Part shown: one piece after another, positions 45,246 to 55,223 of the stretch
How positions within the stretch are numbered: the stretch's first letter is position 1
How the letters are laid out: every line of letters begins with the position of its first letter
Source: Alkalimarinus alittae
GTDB taxonomy: Bacteria > Pseudomonadota > Gammaproteobacteria > Pseudomonadales > Oleiphilaceae
DNA length: 64,000 nt
Direction: 5' to 3'
Assembly (NCBI RefSeq): GCF_026016465.1
Contig: NZ_CP100390.1
Location: 124,001 to 188,000, forward strand
Translations under genes and position numbers: made by a program
The notes under the pieces: generated by a model
The model's input: the letters and a program-made list of their open reading frames with translations, nothing else
Database searches by the model: none
What the model was told of the DNA's origin: nothing

Positions 45246-46390
45246 TATGCAGATGGCTCCTGGTTTGTGGTTGGTTTTTTGTCGTCGATGGCTTTGGTTA
45301 ATGCCATTTCGGTATGAGTTTTGTATTTAATCGGCAAGAAACGTTCAGGAAATTCCCAAATTAAAATACGAGGAGGTGCGTTGGCGAAGTCCTCCGATGA
45401 TAGATACGTTATCATCGGCTCAATGGGGCCTTTTCCTTCTTCTGCATAATTGAGAATTTCTTGGCCAAGCTGTTGCTCGAGAGCCCCTGGGAAGTTCCAT
45501 AACTTATTCGCGCTATAGCTCGTGCCGACTAAGGTAATATCAAAGCTTGGTTCATCAGCAAACAATAGTGCGTCAGCATCGTCTAGGCTTGTAGCACTGT
45601 TAATTTGGGTGACTTGTGGCTCAATCGTTTCGGGTTGCGGTCCCATCCAGCTAAAGTAATCTCGGAAGGGAATAAAGCTCATTAAATCCCCTTCGTGCTG
45701 TTGGCTTGTTAATACCGAGGTTGAAAATTGAGTACTATCACCCAGGATTTCTGCATCAAGTGATGCGATCGTCTCTTTTAGTTGAGTGGCGGCTATTTTT
45801 GCACCGGCGGGTGTCCAGTGGGTATCGGTTCTTAAATACATTTGCTGCGCATCTTTGGTTTGCAGCATGGGCTCTTTAAAGCCTGTCCAATGAATGCCTT
45901 CGGCTTGAAGCCATTGCGTGAAAGAAAGGTAGCGTTGTGAAGCACTGTTACTCGGCCGATGGTCACCTAAATATTCTGGATAGATACTTGCTTTAGCAGG
46001 TACCACCGCGACGACTAGCTGTATATTTTGCTGCTTGAGCTGCGTAGCAATAGCTTTGATCGTGTCGAGGTTCTGAGCGGTATGGTTTTGGTCTGCTGAA
46101 TAGGCTTTAAATTCTTCCGAACTGAAAAGCCAACCCTCTTTGCCTATTTCAACGCCGCTACGGCCTTCGTTAAAGAGTGCATACTCAATAGCGGCCCATA
46201 CATTAACGCCGATGTTTTTGATCGGGAGTTGGTCGTCATAATGGTCTTCAAAAGCGGCGGCTTGATCACCGGTAATCCAGCTTTTATCTTGTATTGTATA
46301 ATTGGCATAACCCCCAATAGAGAGCCCCCCGATCAAGATTAAACTTGCGCCAAAGGCCAAACCAGGGAAATTATAAGATATCTTTTTCAT
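45245..46390 (-). CDS. algJ: Alginate O-acetylation protein AlgJ
   Basis: AlgJ is an SGNH-type acetylesterase/transferase anchored in the periplasm. The 381-residue protein has an N-terminal anchor (about 10-28) and the catalytic Asp189 and His191 in LRTDTHWTPAG and Ser291 in LVGTSYSANK, in the same order as Asp190, His192 and Ser288 of P. aeruginosa AlgJ. AAGGAG lies ahead of the ATG. It is 17 bases after algI. Confidence 0.94.
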   Translation of the reverse strand: MKKISYNFPGLAFGASLILIGGLSIGGYANYTIQDKSWITGDQAAAFEDHYDDQLPIKNIGVNVWAAIEYALFNEGRSGVEIGKEGWLFSSEEFKAYSADQNHTAQNLDTIKAIATQLKQQNIQLVVAVVPAKASIYPEYLGDHRPSNSASQRYLSFTQWLQAEGIHWTGFKEPMLQTKDAQQMYLRTDTHWTPAGAKIAATQLKETIASLDAEILGDSTQFSTSVLTSQQHEGDLMSFIPFRDYFSWMGPQPETIEPQVTQINSATSLDDADALLFADEPSFDITLVGTSYSANKLWNFPGALEQQLGQEILNYAEEGKGPIEPMITYLSSEDFANAPPRILIWEFPERFLPIKYKTHTEMALTKAIDDKKPTTNQEPSA

Positions 46391-46407
46391 TATGCGTCTC
46401 CTTGAGC

Positions 46408-47820
46408 CTAAAACTGAAAATACAAAAAGGGTGAAAAGCTTTGGGCAGACAGTTTGAGTAAGCTCAGTGCGAATAACGGTATCACCGCAATTTGGCTTGC
46501 TTTATAAATGGTTTGTCCGCCTTGGGCTAGCCAGCGCATAATGGGTTCTTTAAACCCAGTAATAAATACCACGAGATAAGACAGCACCAATATAAACAGC
46601 TGTAGCTTAGTGATGCCGTCCATGAGTGGCTCACTTAACGAGAGTGACGTGAAGCTAAACATAGCCTTATAAAAGTAAATAGCGGTGGTAACGTCTGGGG
46701 CTCTGAACATCACCCAGCCAATGACCACCAGTAAAAAAGTGAGCCCCCAAGCGAAGATATTAAAATGCTGTTTTGAGACGGTGACGCCGAGTGCACGTTC
46801 TATTGAGAGAATCACGCCATGCCATGCGCCCCATAGTGCGAATGTCCAGTTGGCTCCATGCCAAAGGCCACCCAAAAACATGGTTAAAAACAAGTTACGG
46901 TAGGTCTTGAAGGTGCCGTGGCGGTTTCCGCCTAGTGAAATGTAGAGGTAGTCTCTTAACCAAGAAGACAAACTGATGTGCCAGCGTCTCCAGAACTCTG
47001 TAATGCTTTGGCTAATATAAGGGTGGTTGAAGTTCTCCATAAACCGAAACCCCATCATTAACCCTAAGCCGATAGCCATGGCGCTGTAACCCGCAAAGTC
47101 AAAAAATAACTGAGAGGTATAGGCTAAAGCCCCGAGCCATGCGTCGGCTGTCGTTGGGTTCGCCGTTGAGTAACAGGCATCAACAATAGGTGCGATTGAA
47201 TCAGCTATAAAGACTTTACTGATAAACCCCTGCATAAAGCGGGTCGCGCCTTCTGAAAACAAGGCCATGCTGTGTTTACGTTCAATAAATTGATCGGCTA
47301 AATCTTTATAACGCAAAACAGGACCCGCAATAAGTTGTGGAAATAGCGCTATAAAGGCCGCAAAGTCGATAATATGCTTTGTAGGTGGCGTATCTTTACG
47401 ATAGACGTCGATAATGTAACTAATAGCCTGAAAGGTATAAAAAGAAATACCGATTGGCAGAATAACCTGAGTAAGAACAAAGGGTTCGAACCCTAGGTTG
47501 CTAAATATGGCATTAAAGCTATCGACACCAAAGTTGGCATACTTGAAATACCCTAGCGTGCTGAGATTACCGATAACGCCGAGCGTCAACCAGCGCTTGG
47601 CTGATGGCGTATCAAGTGTTTTTGAGATCATGAGTCCGATCAGGTAATTCCAGAGTGTCACCGCGACAAATAACAGTAAGAAATCAACTCTCCACCACGC
47701 ATAAAATGCATAGCTACCTAATAGTATTATTAAGTTCTTACCCCTTGCTGGGGTTAAGTAATAAACCCCGAGAAACAGCGGTAAAAACAAAAATAAAAAT
47801 ACATTTGATGAAAAAACCAT
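46408..47820 (-). CDS. algI: Membrane-bound O-acyltransferase AlgI
   Basis: AlgI moves acetyl groups across the inner membrane to AlgJ. The 470-residue MBOAT protein has about eleven membrane helices and the catalytic histidine His321 in FLGGLWHGANW, against His322 in P. aeruginosa. HPYISQSITEFWRRWHISLS (266-285) is the second family block. AAGGAAG precedes the ATG. It follows algG by 24 bases. Confidence 0.95.
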   Translation of the reverse strand: MVFSSNVFLFLFLPLFLGVYYLTPARGKNLIILLGSYAFYAWWRVDFLLLFVAVTLWNYLIGLMISKTLDTPSAKRWLTLGVIGNLSTLGYFKYANFGVDSFNAIFSNLGFEPFVLTQVILPIGISFYTFQAISYIIDVYRKDTPPTKHIIDFAAFIALFPQLIAGPVLRYKDLADQFIERKHSMALFSEGATRFMQGFISKVFIADSIAPIVDACYSTANPTTADAWLGALAYTSQLFFDFAGYSAMAIGLGLMMGFRFMENFNHPYISQSITEFWRRWHISLSSWLRDYLYISLGGNRHGTFKTYRNLFLTMFLGGLWHGANWTFALWGAWHGVILSIERALGVTVSKQHFNIFAWGLTFLLVVIGWVMFRAPDVTTAIYFYKAMFSFTSLSLSEPLMDGITKLQLFILVLSYLVVFITGFKEPIMRWLAQGGQTIYKASQIAVIPLFALSLLKLSAQSFSPFLYFQF

Positions 47821-47844
47821 CTCTATTCTTCCTTGAGGTGATAG

Positions 47845-49509
47845 TTAGCTGCCAGAATGATTGACGTGTGGATACTCAATGGGCTCAATAATGACGGCAG
47901 ATTTTTTGCGGTAAATAATGTCGAGTATTTTGTGTTGGTAAGCCGCGAGAGTCCCTTTAAGTGACAGGTTTTTAGATGCACTACTGCTGATAAAACTGGG
48001 ATTGTAGAGTCGAGCGATAACCTTAGGCCCTATAAAAATAGGGCCACTATGGTTCTCAGAAAGACTATCCTGAGTGACCCAGATAGTGGTTGCTGTTTGG
48101 TAGGCATCCATCGACATATCCCTGTCTGTAGCTGAGAGATCTTGTACCTCAGCGAAAATTCCGTAACCACCACTTTTTACAATGGCATTGTGGCTAATGC
48201 GGGTATTATTGCTGTTTCTGACACGAATACCTTGCCGGGTATTGTCGGCGATAACGTTGTTGATAATATGGTTATTGTCGCTTTCATAAAGCGTAATGCC
48301 GTCGCCGCCATTGCTGTAAACGGTGTTGTTAGCGACAACATTTCGCTGGCTGTCTCTGTCTAATACGATACCTGACAGGTGATTGTCATGGGTCCGGTTG
48401 TTAACAATCCAGCTATCATTGACCTCTCGTGAGATGATGATGCCGTGCTTTTCTCGGGTGCCATATACATGATTATTAGCAATCAATAATCGAGATGATC
48501 TGTCGTGAGGGTCAATCCCGTATAGAATATTGTCTCGATAGGTATTGCCGACTAATGCGACATCTTCTGCTTCATAGCAATAAAACCCATAGTAAGTATC
48601 ATAAAACTCCGAGTCGATGATCCAACCTTTTGGTGCCGCTCGGTGCATGTTGTCGTGTTCTTTATATTGGGTAAATGTGATGCCGTAAGACTTACTTTGG
48701 AAGTAACCAAAACTTTCTATAGCTGAGTCTGCGATGTAGGTTTCGCTGCCACCCCATGAAACAAAAAAGGGTCGAAATTCCGTGTCTTCTTTATAGTAAG
48801 CATTAGTATTATTTTTCTCGTTCCATCCGACTATTCGGCTGTTAATGGCGAAGAATAGGCCGTCATTAACTAAAAAAGCGCCTCGATCTTGTGACAGTAA
48901 AAGTGTTACTTGGGGCTTTTGAGATTCACTGTTCTGGCTATCGGTATTCGAATCACTTCCATCTATTAATAATGTGGCGTTATTACCGACTAAAATAGGT
49001 AATCGCGCTATATAAGCTCCGTTCGGAAGCTTTTCGAAATACTGGCTATCTACCGCGTTAGCAATGTCTTCAAGCGTCGCTAAGCCACTTTCAACTTCTA
49101 TAATTTTAGGTGATGACAATTGTCGCTTTGCCCATTCGAGTAAGCGCTTACCCCGAACAAAATCTTTAAGTGGCCCGCTTCGTACTAATCTTTGAATGGT
49201 TATCACCGGTTTTTTGTTAGCGGGTATTTTCGCCTTAATCGCCTCTAGGTTATAGGCTGAACTATCTGGAATACTGGGTGAGTCCCATTGAAATTGGGAC
49301 ACGGGTATTTCGTTGACGGCATGGGTGGCCGTTGGTTGTTTGCTCAATGCCAAGGCGTCTGCATGCGCTGCAGACGAAAACCCTAATACGTGATAAAAAA
49401 GAATGAGCATTATCCAAGGGTATCCCTTTTTAAGGGGGCTTCGTCGTTGTTTTACTGCATTATCTATTAGGTTATCCACCCGTAATCTCCGTTCAATCCT
49501 TGCCATCAT
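47845..49509 (-). CDS. algG: Mannuronan C5-epimerase AlgG
   Basis: AlgG turns D-mannuronate into L-guluronate within the polymer in the periplasm. The 554-residue protein has an anchor or signal near residues 33-50 (ending AAHADA) and a right-handed beta-helix domain. The catalytic motif DPHD is at 333-336. Repeated IVNNRTHDNH- and VVANNTVYSN-type coils at about 355-440 are the helix turns. The first thirty residues are basic and could be trimmed by a later start. It lies 41 bases after the algKE gene. Confidence 0.95.
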   Translation of the reverse strand: MMARIERRLRVDNLIDNAVKQRRSPLKKGYPWIMLILFYHVLGFSSAAHADALALSKQPTATHAVNEIPVSQFQWDSPSIPDSSAYNLEAIKAKIPANKKPVITIQRLVRSGPLKDFVRGKRLLEWAKRQLSSPKIIEVESGLATLEDIANAVDSQYFEKLPNGAYIARLPILVGNNATLLIDGSDSNTDSQNSESQKPQVTLLLSQDRGAFLVNDGLFFAINSRIVGWNEKNNTNAYYKEDTEFRPFFVSWGGSETYIADSAIESFGYFQSKSYGITFTQYKEHDNMHRAAPKGWIIDSEFYDTYYGFYCYEAEDVALVGNTYRDNILYGIDPHDRSSRLLIANNHVYGTREKHGIIISREVNDSWIVNNRTHDNHLSGIVLDRDSQRNVVANNTVYSNGGDGITLYESDNNHIINNVIADNTRQGIRVRNSNNTRISHNAIVKSGGYGIFAEVQDLSATDRDMSMDAYQTATTIWVTQDSLSENHSGPIFIGPKVIARLYNPSFISSSASKNLSLKGTLAAYQHKILDIIYRKKSAVIIEPIEYPHVNHSGS

Positions 49510-49550
49510 GAATGCTCAATTGGGGGCCACCTCATAGGCGACCCTCTTTA

Positions 49551-52334
49551 CTAAAACTGAAATGATACATCCATCGTAATACGGTATTTTAAGCTGTCAG
49601 CGTCATTGCCATAGGCGTCACCGGGCTTAAAAGTCGACGCACGCAGGCGCGCATAAGCGTCGCGCTCAAACCGCCAATTTACTAGTGGTAGAATTTGGCG
49701 AAAGTAATAAGAGGTGACGATGTCTACACCATGCCCTAGGTCTTTACTGCCATTAACGAGGGGTGCACTTACACCACTCGCAACAACACCTTGATCGGCG
49801 TTGTCTCGCTGAAAGTACTGGTAGACAACGCTTAAATCGAATTGGCTCGGATCAGCTAGCGTGCCGTATAGCGTTGCTACTTGCAGGTTAGTCAGCTCAG
49901 CACGGTAGGCTTCGTTAAAGCGGTGAAAGCTCGCTCGAGTACCGGTAAATCGAGAGCGGTTGCTTTGTAGACCTGTCTGAACAAAGCTATTGGGCTTATC
50001 GCTTCCATTCCCGCCAGAGCCCATCGCCATGGCTGCACCTAGGTGAACACGAGGGGCTACCGGTAACTTCCATCTAAGGCCTAGGTCAATCGCAACGTTA
50101 TCGGCGGTTTCGGACTGATAACCTGCAATGGTTGATGGTTGGCTGCCAGGTGATAGTGTTGCATTATCACCATCAAAATGTAGCCAGGTTAATTCAGCGT
50201 AGTAATGTATGTTCTCTTCGCTACGATAGTTGAAGTAGTCACTTTTTGTGTTTAAGCCGAACCAGTAAAAGTCGCCCCTTGCTAGATTATTTAAATCATC
50301 TTGCGAGGCTGTTTGACCTACTGCTTCAGGGTCAGCGTCTACGTTCTTATAAAGCACTCGCGAGCCGATATGGTGACCCGGTTGCCACTGCCACGACAGG
50401 GTTGTGAACAGGTTAAGCTGATCTTTATCGCTATCGCTCAGTTCATTCTCATCGGTTCGATATTGATAAAACTGTTGAGCAACGCCTGCAAAAGCAAAAA
50501 AGGTTGTGGTATCAAATATCCAGCGGATAGATTCAATATTTTTATCCCACCAGATACCGTCATCTTCTCGTATTCTTTGTAAACCTAGTCTTAAGGTTTC
50601 ACCTGGGTAAGAGGTAATACCTTTATAATCAAACCAGAACTCTCTGGCACCCAAGAACCCGTCTGAGCTTCCTCCGCCTTGGTCTGAATCAATCTCAGTG
50701 ACGTCTGTGGCAGCAAATGCCTGTAATTCAGTAAAGAAACGCCAGTCTTCATTGAGCTCGGCTTTAATCCAAGGCTTTAGGTTGATTTGAAATTCGTTAG
50801 TATCTCCGTTCGGCTTTAGGCCTAAATAACGGTCATCATCCCAACGGTATGAGAACTGAGTGCTTACGCCCCATTCATAAGATGGGTAGTCGATAGGCGA
50901 GGCCTCAAAGTCGGTTGTAGCGACTGAAGACACCGTAGGCGTAGAAAGCGCTATTGCGTCTTGGTGATCGCCTGCTCGGAACTGTTTTTCTTGCGCTAAT
51001 AAGCCTTCAGCTTCTGATTGTTGCTTGAGGCTTAGAGTCTGCTTGATATTTTCATGCAGCAACGAGGCTTTAGTTGAACCTGCTTCGGCAGCAAGTCCTG
51101 AAAAAAGGTAGCTATAAGTAGGGTTAGGCGCTACGCCTGCACCACCGTTATACATCTCTGCCAAAGCATAATCAGCGCTTTTTGAGCCTGCTCGCGCGGC
51201 TAATAGAAGGTGGCGTTGCCCTTTTTGGATATCACTTTTGCCTAGATAGCCTCTTAGGTATATTTGGCCGAGCCAATAATCGGCTGCTGCGAACTGTCCA
51301 CTCGCTTTTAGTAGATTTTTCTCGGCTAGCACTGGGTCTAGTGGTACAAGTTTACCGTCATAGTAGAGCTTCCCCGTTAGCATGTTTGCTTCAGGCAAAT
51401 GCAATTGTTTTGCTTGTGCTAAAAGGTGAAGGACTTCTTCTGAATTGCTGAAGTAGGGGTTGTCCAGTCGTAAGCGAATTCGGGCAAGGAGTGCTCTTGG
51501 GTATTCGTCTTGTACGAGTTGGTAGGTGTCGTCTGCTAGTGTAGGTCTAATCTCTGACTGCTTAGTTTTAACGAGCACATTTGCCATACGATAAAGAATC
51601 GAGGGCTCTAAAAGCTTCAGCTGATATTGCTGTTTAGCTTTATTGAAAAGAATGCTGATTGATTCACTATCATTGGATACTTGATATATTTCAGCTAATT
51701 CAGGATAACAGCCGACTACTTGACTGAGTACCTCTTCACAAAGCAAGGCCATTTCAGATAAATTCGCCTGTTCATAGCCTTGCCGCTTATACAGTAGTAA
51801 TAATGCTAGGTTAGCGTCAGGCAAACCTCTCAGTTTAGCTTCGTTAATAATTCCTAAAGTATCTTCATCTGGCCACAGTTGTGGATGCGCCATATGCAGC
51901 TTAACCATTAGAGGGAGTACTTCATCATTGCCCTGCTGGTATAGCTTACGGAATATTTCGTCAGACTCTTTGAGCTCTGCAACCGTGGCGTTCTGCTTTC
52001 TTGCTAGCAGTTTTGCGAGCCGGACTTCTGCATACCCTCTGGTCTTAGCATTAGTGCCATCTACTGCCGTTTTTCGATAGCTCGCTTCTGCTAAACGCTC
52101 AGCGTTTGCGTGATCTTGTTGCAGGTAGGTATCACCCAGATAAATAGCTGCATCAAAATAGCCGCTATCCGCTAGTGCTTTGTAGTTCTCGATGGCTAGC
52201 GCATAATCGCCGTTTATCTTTGATTGTTTGGCTAAGCGCATGTCGGGTAACGTGCTGCAACCTTCCATTGTCAGTACGCCTGCTAAGGCTAACGAAAGAG
52301 CCTTAACAGGAGACGCATTCATCCGTTGATTCAA
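49551..52334 (-). CDS. algK-algE: AlgK-AlgE fusion: TPR lipoprotein joined to the alginate outer-membrane porin
   Basis: This 927-residue protein combines two separate Pseudomonas proteins. Residues 1-460 are AlgK-like: a lipoprotein-type signal with Cys26 in LTMEGCSTLP (the -3 to -1 residues MEG are not a classic lipobox), RLAKQSKINGDYALAIENYK, and Sel1/TPR repeats ending in AEMYNGGAG. Residues about 460-485 are a low-complexity linker. From about 486 (YEWGVSTQFSYRWDDDRYLG) the sequence is AlgE, an 18-strand-type barrel with terminal phenylalanine. The frame is unbroken. It starts two bases after alg44, at TTG 52334 or ATG 52322. PgaA and BcsC show the same TPR-plus-barrel plan. Confidence 0.93.
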   Translation of the reverse strand: MNQRMNASPVKALSLALAGVLTMEGCSTLPDMRLAKQSKINGDYALAIENYKALADSGYFDAAIYLGDTYLQQDHANAERLAEASYRKTAVDGTNAKTRGYAEVRLAKLLARKQNATVAELKESDEIFRKLYQQGNDEVLPLMVKLHMAHPQLWPDEDTLGIINEAKLRGLPDANLALLLLYKRQGYEQANLSEMALLCEEVLSQVVGCYPELAEIYQVSNDSESISILFNKAKQQYQLKLLEPSILYRMANVLVKTKQSEIRPTLADDTYQLVQDEYPRALLARIRLRLDNPYFSNSEEVLHLLAQAKQLHLPEANMLTGKLYYDGKLVPLDPVLAEKNLLKASGQFAAADYWLGQIYLRGYLGKSDIQKGQRHLLLAARAGSKSADYALAEMYNGGAGVAPNPTYSYLFSGLAAEAGSTKASLLHENIKQTLSLKQQSEAEGLLAQEKQFRAGDHQDAIALSTPTVSSVATTDFEASPIDYPSYEWGVSTQFSYRWDDDRYLGLKPNGDTNEFQINLKPWIKAELNEDWRFFTELQAFAATDVTEIDSDQGGGSSDGFLGAREFWFDYKGITSYPGETLRLGLQRIREDDGIWWDKNIESIRWIFDTTTFFAFAGVAQQFYQYRTDENELSDSDKDQLNLFTTLSWQWQPGHHIGSRVLYKNVDADPEAVGQTASQDDLNNLARGDFYWFGLNTKSDYFNYRSEENIHYYAELTWLHFDGDNATLSPGSQPSTIAGYQSETADNVAIDLGLRWKLPVAPRVHLGAAMAMGSGGNGSDKPNSFVQTGLQSNRSRFTGTRASFHRFNEAYRAELTNLQVATLYGTLADPSQFDLSVVYQYFQRDNADQGVVASGVSAPLVNGSKDLGHGVDIVTSYYFRQILPLVNWRFERDAYARLRASTFKPGDAYGNDADSLKYRITMDVSFQF

Positions 52335-52336
52335 GA

Positions 52337-53503
52337 CTAAAGCTCCGTTGCTGAGTGTGCAGCAGTTGCTGTAGAGATCGTGTTACTGGTGATCATGTCG
52401 TTGATGGTTACCGCAACAGGTCGGCCGTTAAGTCCTGCGGGTATGTTATCTTCAAGCTTGATGGTCGCGATTAGGCTTTGACCAACTTCAGCCATTGCAA
52501 CGTCTTGTATTGTGCCTTTTGCGGTACCTGTAGAGCCTGGTATTTCGACATCTACCACTCTACCAGGTATTACATATTGACTATCTTTTAGATTAAATCG
52601 GGCTTCTACAAATGGCTCAGCGTCTACAGGTACCAACTGGAACGCTGTTTTTCCTTTGGCTAAAAACTGACCATCGACAATAAACTGCTTTTGCAGAACA
52701 CAGTCGCATGGGCTTGATATAGTCCCGGTCAGTGATTGATTAAATAGTGCTCCAATTTTTTCAGCCGATAAATTATCTTCGTTTAAATGTCCTTTTAACG
52801 CATCCAGCATGGCGGTTTCGTAACTGGCAATAGGGACCCCAAACTTAACTTGGCCATCGTCTGGAATTAAGCTATGCAGCTTTCCGTCTCGTGGCATTTC
52901 GACATTAAAAGACTCTATTTGAATAACGGCTGCTTCTGCATGGGTTAAGAAGTAATTGCTATAGAGTTTGTTTGCGATGAAACCAAGAGCACCGAGCCCC
53001 ACTAGGAAAACCAACAGGCTCATTGAAAGTGCTTTAGCGCGGGCAAAGCCACTCATGGCAGGTAGCGCAGCTTTATTATTACGATCTTTAGTAAAGTTTT
53101 GACGAGCGAGGGTATTAATAACATCTCCTGCGGTGACCAGTTCGCCACTAAGGAAGGATGTGATCATCAGGCGAAGTGCGGATACTTCTTGTTGGCCCAT
53201 GCCTTGAAACTCACAACCCAAACGGCCTTGTTCATCGCTAGCCTTTACTAAGAAGGATATCTTTATTTGAAATTCAATAGCATTGATGCTGAACTTGAGG
53301 CTTCCTTTGTGAAGACTGCCTAAAGAGAAGGTCGGCTCAGACGTTTCTAAGCTGAAGCCGCCCGCGGAAATATCCTGCACAGCTAATCGAATGATCTTTC
53401 CATTATCCAATTTGACGGCTAACTTGGCTGGCAGCTTTATTCGAGCATGCTGGCGTTGTGCCTCGGCTTCATGAACAAGGTTAGTGTTGGCTGCTATACC
53501 CAT
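52337..53503 (-). CDS. alg44: Alginate polymerase regulator Alg44 (PilZ, c-di-GMP-binding)
   Basis: Alg44 binds c-di-GMP and switches on the Alg8 polymerase. The 388-residue protein has an N-terminal PilZ domain whose c-di-GMP ligands fall exactly at the Pseudomonas positions: Arg17 and Arg21 in QRQHARIKLP and Asp44 and Ser46 in QDISAGGF. A membrane helix follows at about 158-180, then a periplasmic HlyD-like part with a lipoyl-type hairpin. AGGGA lies upstream of the ATG. It follows alg8 by 62 bases. Confidence 0.95.
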   Translation of the reverse strand: MGIAANTNLVHEAEAQRQHARIKLPAKLAVKLDNGKIIRLAVQDISAGGFSLETSEPTFSLGSLHKGSLKFSINAIEFQIKISFLVKASDEQGRLGCEFQGMGQQEVSALRLMITSFLSGELVTAGDVINTLARQNFTKDRNNKAALPAMSGFARAKALSMSLLVFLVGLGALGFIANKLYSNYFLTHAEAAVIQIESFNVEMPRDGKLHSLIPDDGQVKFGVPIASYETAMLDALKGHLNEDNLSAEKIGALFNQSLTGTISSPCDCVLQKQFIVDGQFLAKGKTAFQLVPVDAEPFVEARFNLKDSQYVIPGRVVDVEIPGSTGTAKGTIQDVAMAEVGQSLIATIKLEDNIPAGLNGRPVAVTINDMITSNTISTATAAHSATEL

Positions 53504-53565
53504 GGTAAATCCCTATAATGATAATTAGTGTTGTCTTTTTTTGAGAGCCTCAAACCGAGATTCCC

Positions 53566-55050
53566 TTAAATAACTGCCAGCATGATTGCGCAAAACAAGC
53601 TTGCTGCTGAAAATGTCATGGCTCTAGATGACCAGCGGTTAAACCATTGCTGGAATGATGCTAGATCCCTTGTTAGCTTGGTCGGTTGGCGAGTCCATGA
53701 CTGCCGATCTAAGCGAAAATATACGTAGATTTTGACTAATGAACCGAATAGCTGGTTGTAATACAGTATGATTGGATAGGCCGGCCCCACCTGGTGGCCC
53801 GAGGCCAATAGCATTACGGTCATGATGAGCCGCGTAATACCAATCCAAAGAATGTATGCCAACAGAAATACAATCGAGTATTTGATACTGGCGATAACGG
53901 CACTGACGGGGGCTAATAAGCTACTCCACATCGAAATACGCTGATCAAACAGCACGTAATAGGTAAACCACCCTAAGCGCTTAGGCCCAAGCAGTTTGGT
54001 TGCTCGGCTGTTTTGACGTAATGAGTTACCATACCAGCGAAACATCAACTGACGGCTTGCACGGACGAATTTTGGATCAGGCGGATGCTCAACAGTATTA
54101 ATGGCTGCGTCAGGCACGTAAAATGTGTCGTAGCCGAGACGCATGAGACTGAACCAACTCGATTTATCATCACCGGTTAAAAACTTGAACTGGCCCAAAC
54201 GCCAATGGTTAAGTGAGTCATTTTCTACATCGGCGATAAAAACAGGGTCCGTTACCACTTGGGCGCGGAATACTGACATTCTTCCCGTTAGGGTTAAAAC
54301 GCGCTTTGATAGCGCCATTGAACTCATATTGATGTGGCGCTGTGCAAAGCGTAGCTTATGCCATTCGCTCATTAAGTAGCTGCCACGGACTTCACAGAAT
54401 TCGTTGGTGGTTAGCCCCCCAAGGTTGGGAAACAAATGGAAATAGGGGACGGTTTTTCTAACAACGCCTGGCTCAAGAACCGTATCGCCATCGATGACGG
54501 CAACAACCGCGTGCTTGTCGGGCATGTCGCGTGAAATAGCGCGAAACCCTTGCGCGAGACCATCTCGTTTACCGGTACCCGGTATCCTGACAAAGTTCAT
54601 ACGAACTCGCTCAGGTGGGCTCATATCTTGCCAAAGCGCTTTAAAGATCAGCTCATCTGACTTTTCTACAATAGACGCGACAATCGTTGTCGGCAGTTCG
54701 CACTCAATCGCTTCTCTTATAATTGACTGATAAACCATCGCTGTGGTTTTTGCATCAATACGGAAGCTTGTGACCATGAGATAAACGTGTGACGGGTTTG
54801 CTGCCTCCCCCATCTTTCGTACCTTACGGCGATAGTGCGGAAATACGATATGTAGAAATATCATTCCTCTGATAAAGTGAATAACGCCCATTGAATAACG
54901 CCATATACCTATGGCACCAATCACAAATAAAAATTCTTTGGAACTGGGTATGAACGTTTCTTCTGGCAGTAACAGAGCGATACCTGATAGCACTACCAAA
55001 TAAAATATCCAGCCGGATGCATTGTCCAGTAGATGTTTAAAAGTACTCAT
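53566..55050 (-). CDS. alg8: Mannuronan synthase Alg8
   Basis: Alg8 is the GT2 polymerase that links GDP-mannuronate units. The 494-residue protein has membrane helices at the N-terminus (about 12-62) and at the C-terminus (about 375 onward), and a cytoplasmic catalytic core with Asp187 and Asp189 in [11 protein letters not shown], the acceptor motif LTGDDKSSW (about 265-273) and the terminal [15 protein letters not shown]. It follows algD after 173 bases that include a hairpin. No strong ribosome site is visible at the ATG 55050. Confidence 0.94.
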   Translation of the reverse strand: MSTFKHLLDNASGWIFYLVVLSGIALLLPEETFIPSSKEFLFVIGAIGIWRYSMGVIHFIRGMIFLHIVFPHYRRKVRKMGEAANPSHVYLMVTSFRIDAKTTAMVYQSIIREAIECELPTTIVASIVEKSDELIFKALWQDMSPPERVRMNFVRIPGTGKRDGLAQGFRAISRDMPDKHAVVAVIDGDTVLEPGVVRKTVPYFHLFPNLGGLTTNEFCEVRGSYLMSEWHKLRFAQRHINMSSMALSKRVLTLTGRMSVFRAQVVTDPVFIADVENDSLNHWRLGQFKFLTGDDKSSWFSLMRLGYDTFYVPDAAINTVEHPPDPKFVRASRQLMFRWYGNSLRQNSRATKLLGPKRLGWFTYYVLFDQRISMWSSLLAPVSAVIASIKYSIVFLLAYILWIGITRLIMTVMLLASGHQVGPAYPIILYYNQLFGSLVKIYVYFRLDRQSWTRQPTKLTRDLASFQQWFNRWSSRAMTFSAASLFCAIMLAVI

Positions 55051-55067
55051 AATAGATTACTAGCTGA

Positions 55068-55118
55068 TTAAGTTTTGCCGACTACAAAATAACGTTATTA
55101 GTCATCGGCAAAACCTTA
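55068..55118 (-). other. Intercistronic hairpin between algD and alg8
   Basis: GTTTTGCCGA (55072-55081) and TCGGCAAAAC (55105-55114) form a 10-bp stem, extended by TTAA/TTAA outside. It stands just before alg8 and has no T-run, so it may uncouple alg8 expression from algD by processing or stability. Confidence 0.5.
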
Positions 55119-55223
55119 ATTAATACACAGGTGTTGAGTGTGCATCCAAGCCTATTTTTTAACAGGCCTCGATAGCGTTAGGCTAAAGGGAATAAAACTC
55201 AACGATTTAGTCGGTATGCTGGA

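Noticed and set aside
47481-47500. GGGTTCGAACCC resembling a tRNA T-arm
   Set aside because: It is inside algI with no acceptor or anticodon arms around it.
49551-52334. Frameshift or lost stop creating an artificial AlgK-AlgE chain
   Set aside because: The frame is unbroken and a linker of about 25 residues joins the domains with normal codon use; a lost stop would leave intergenic-like sequence between them. Re-sequencing is still advised.
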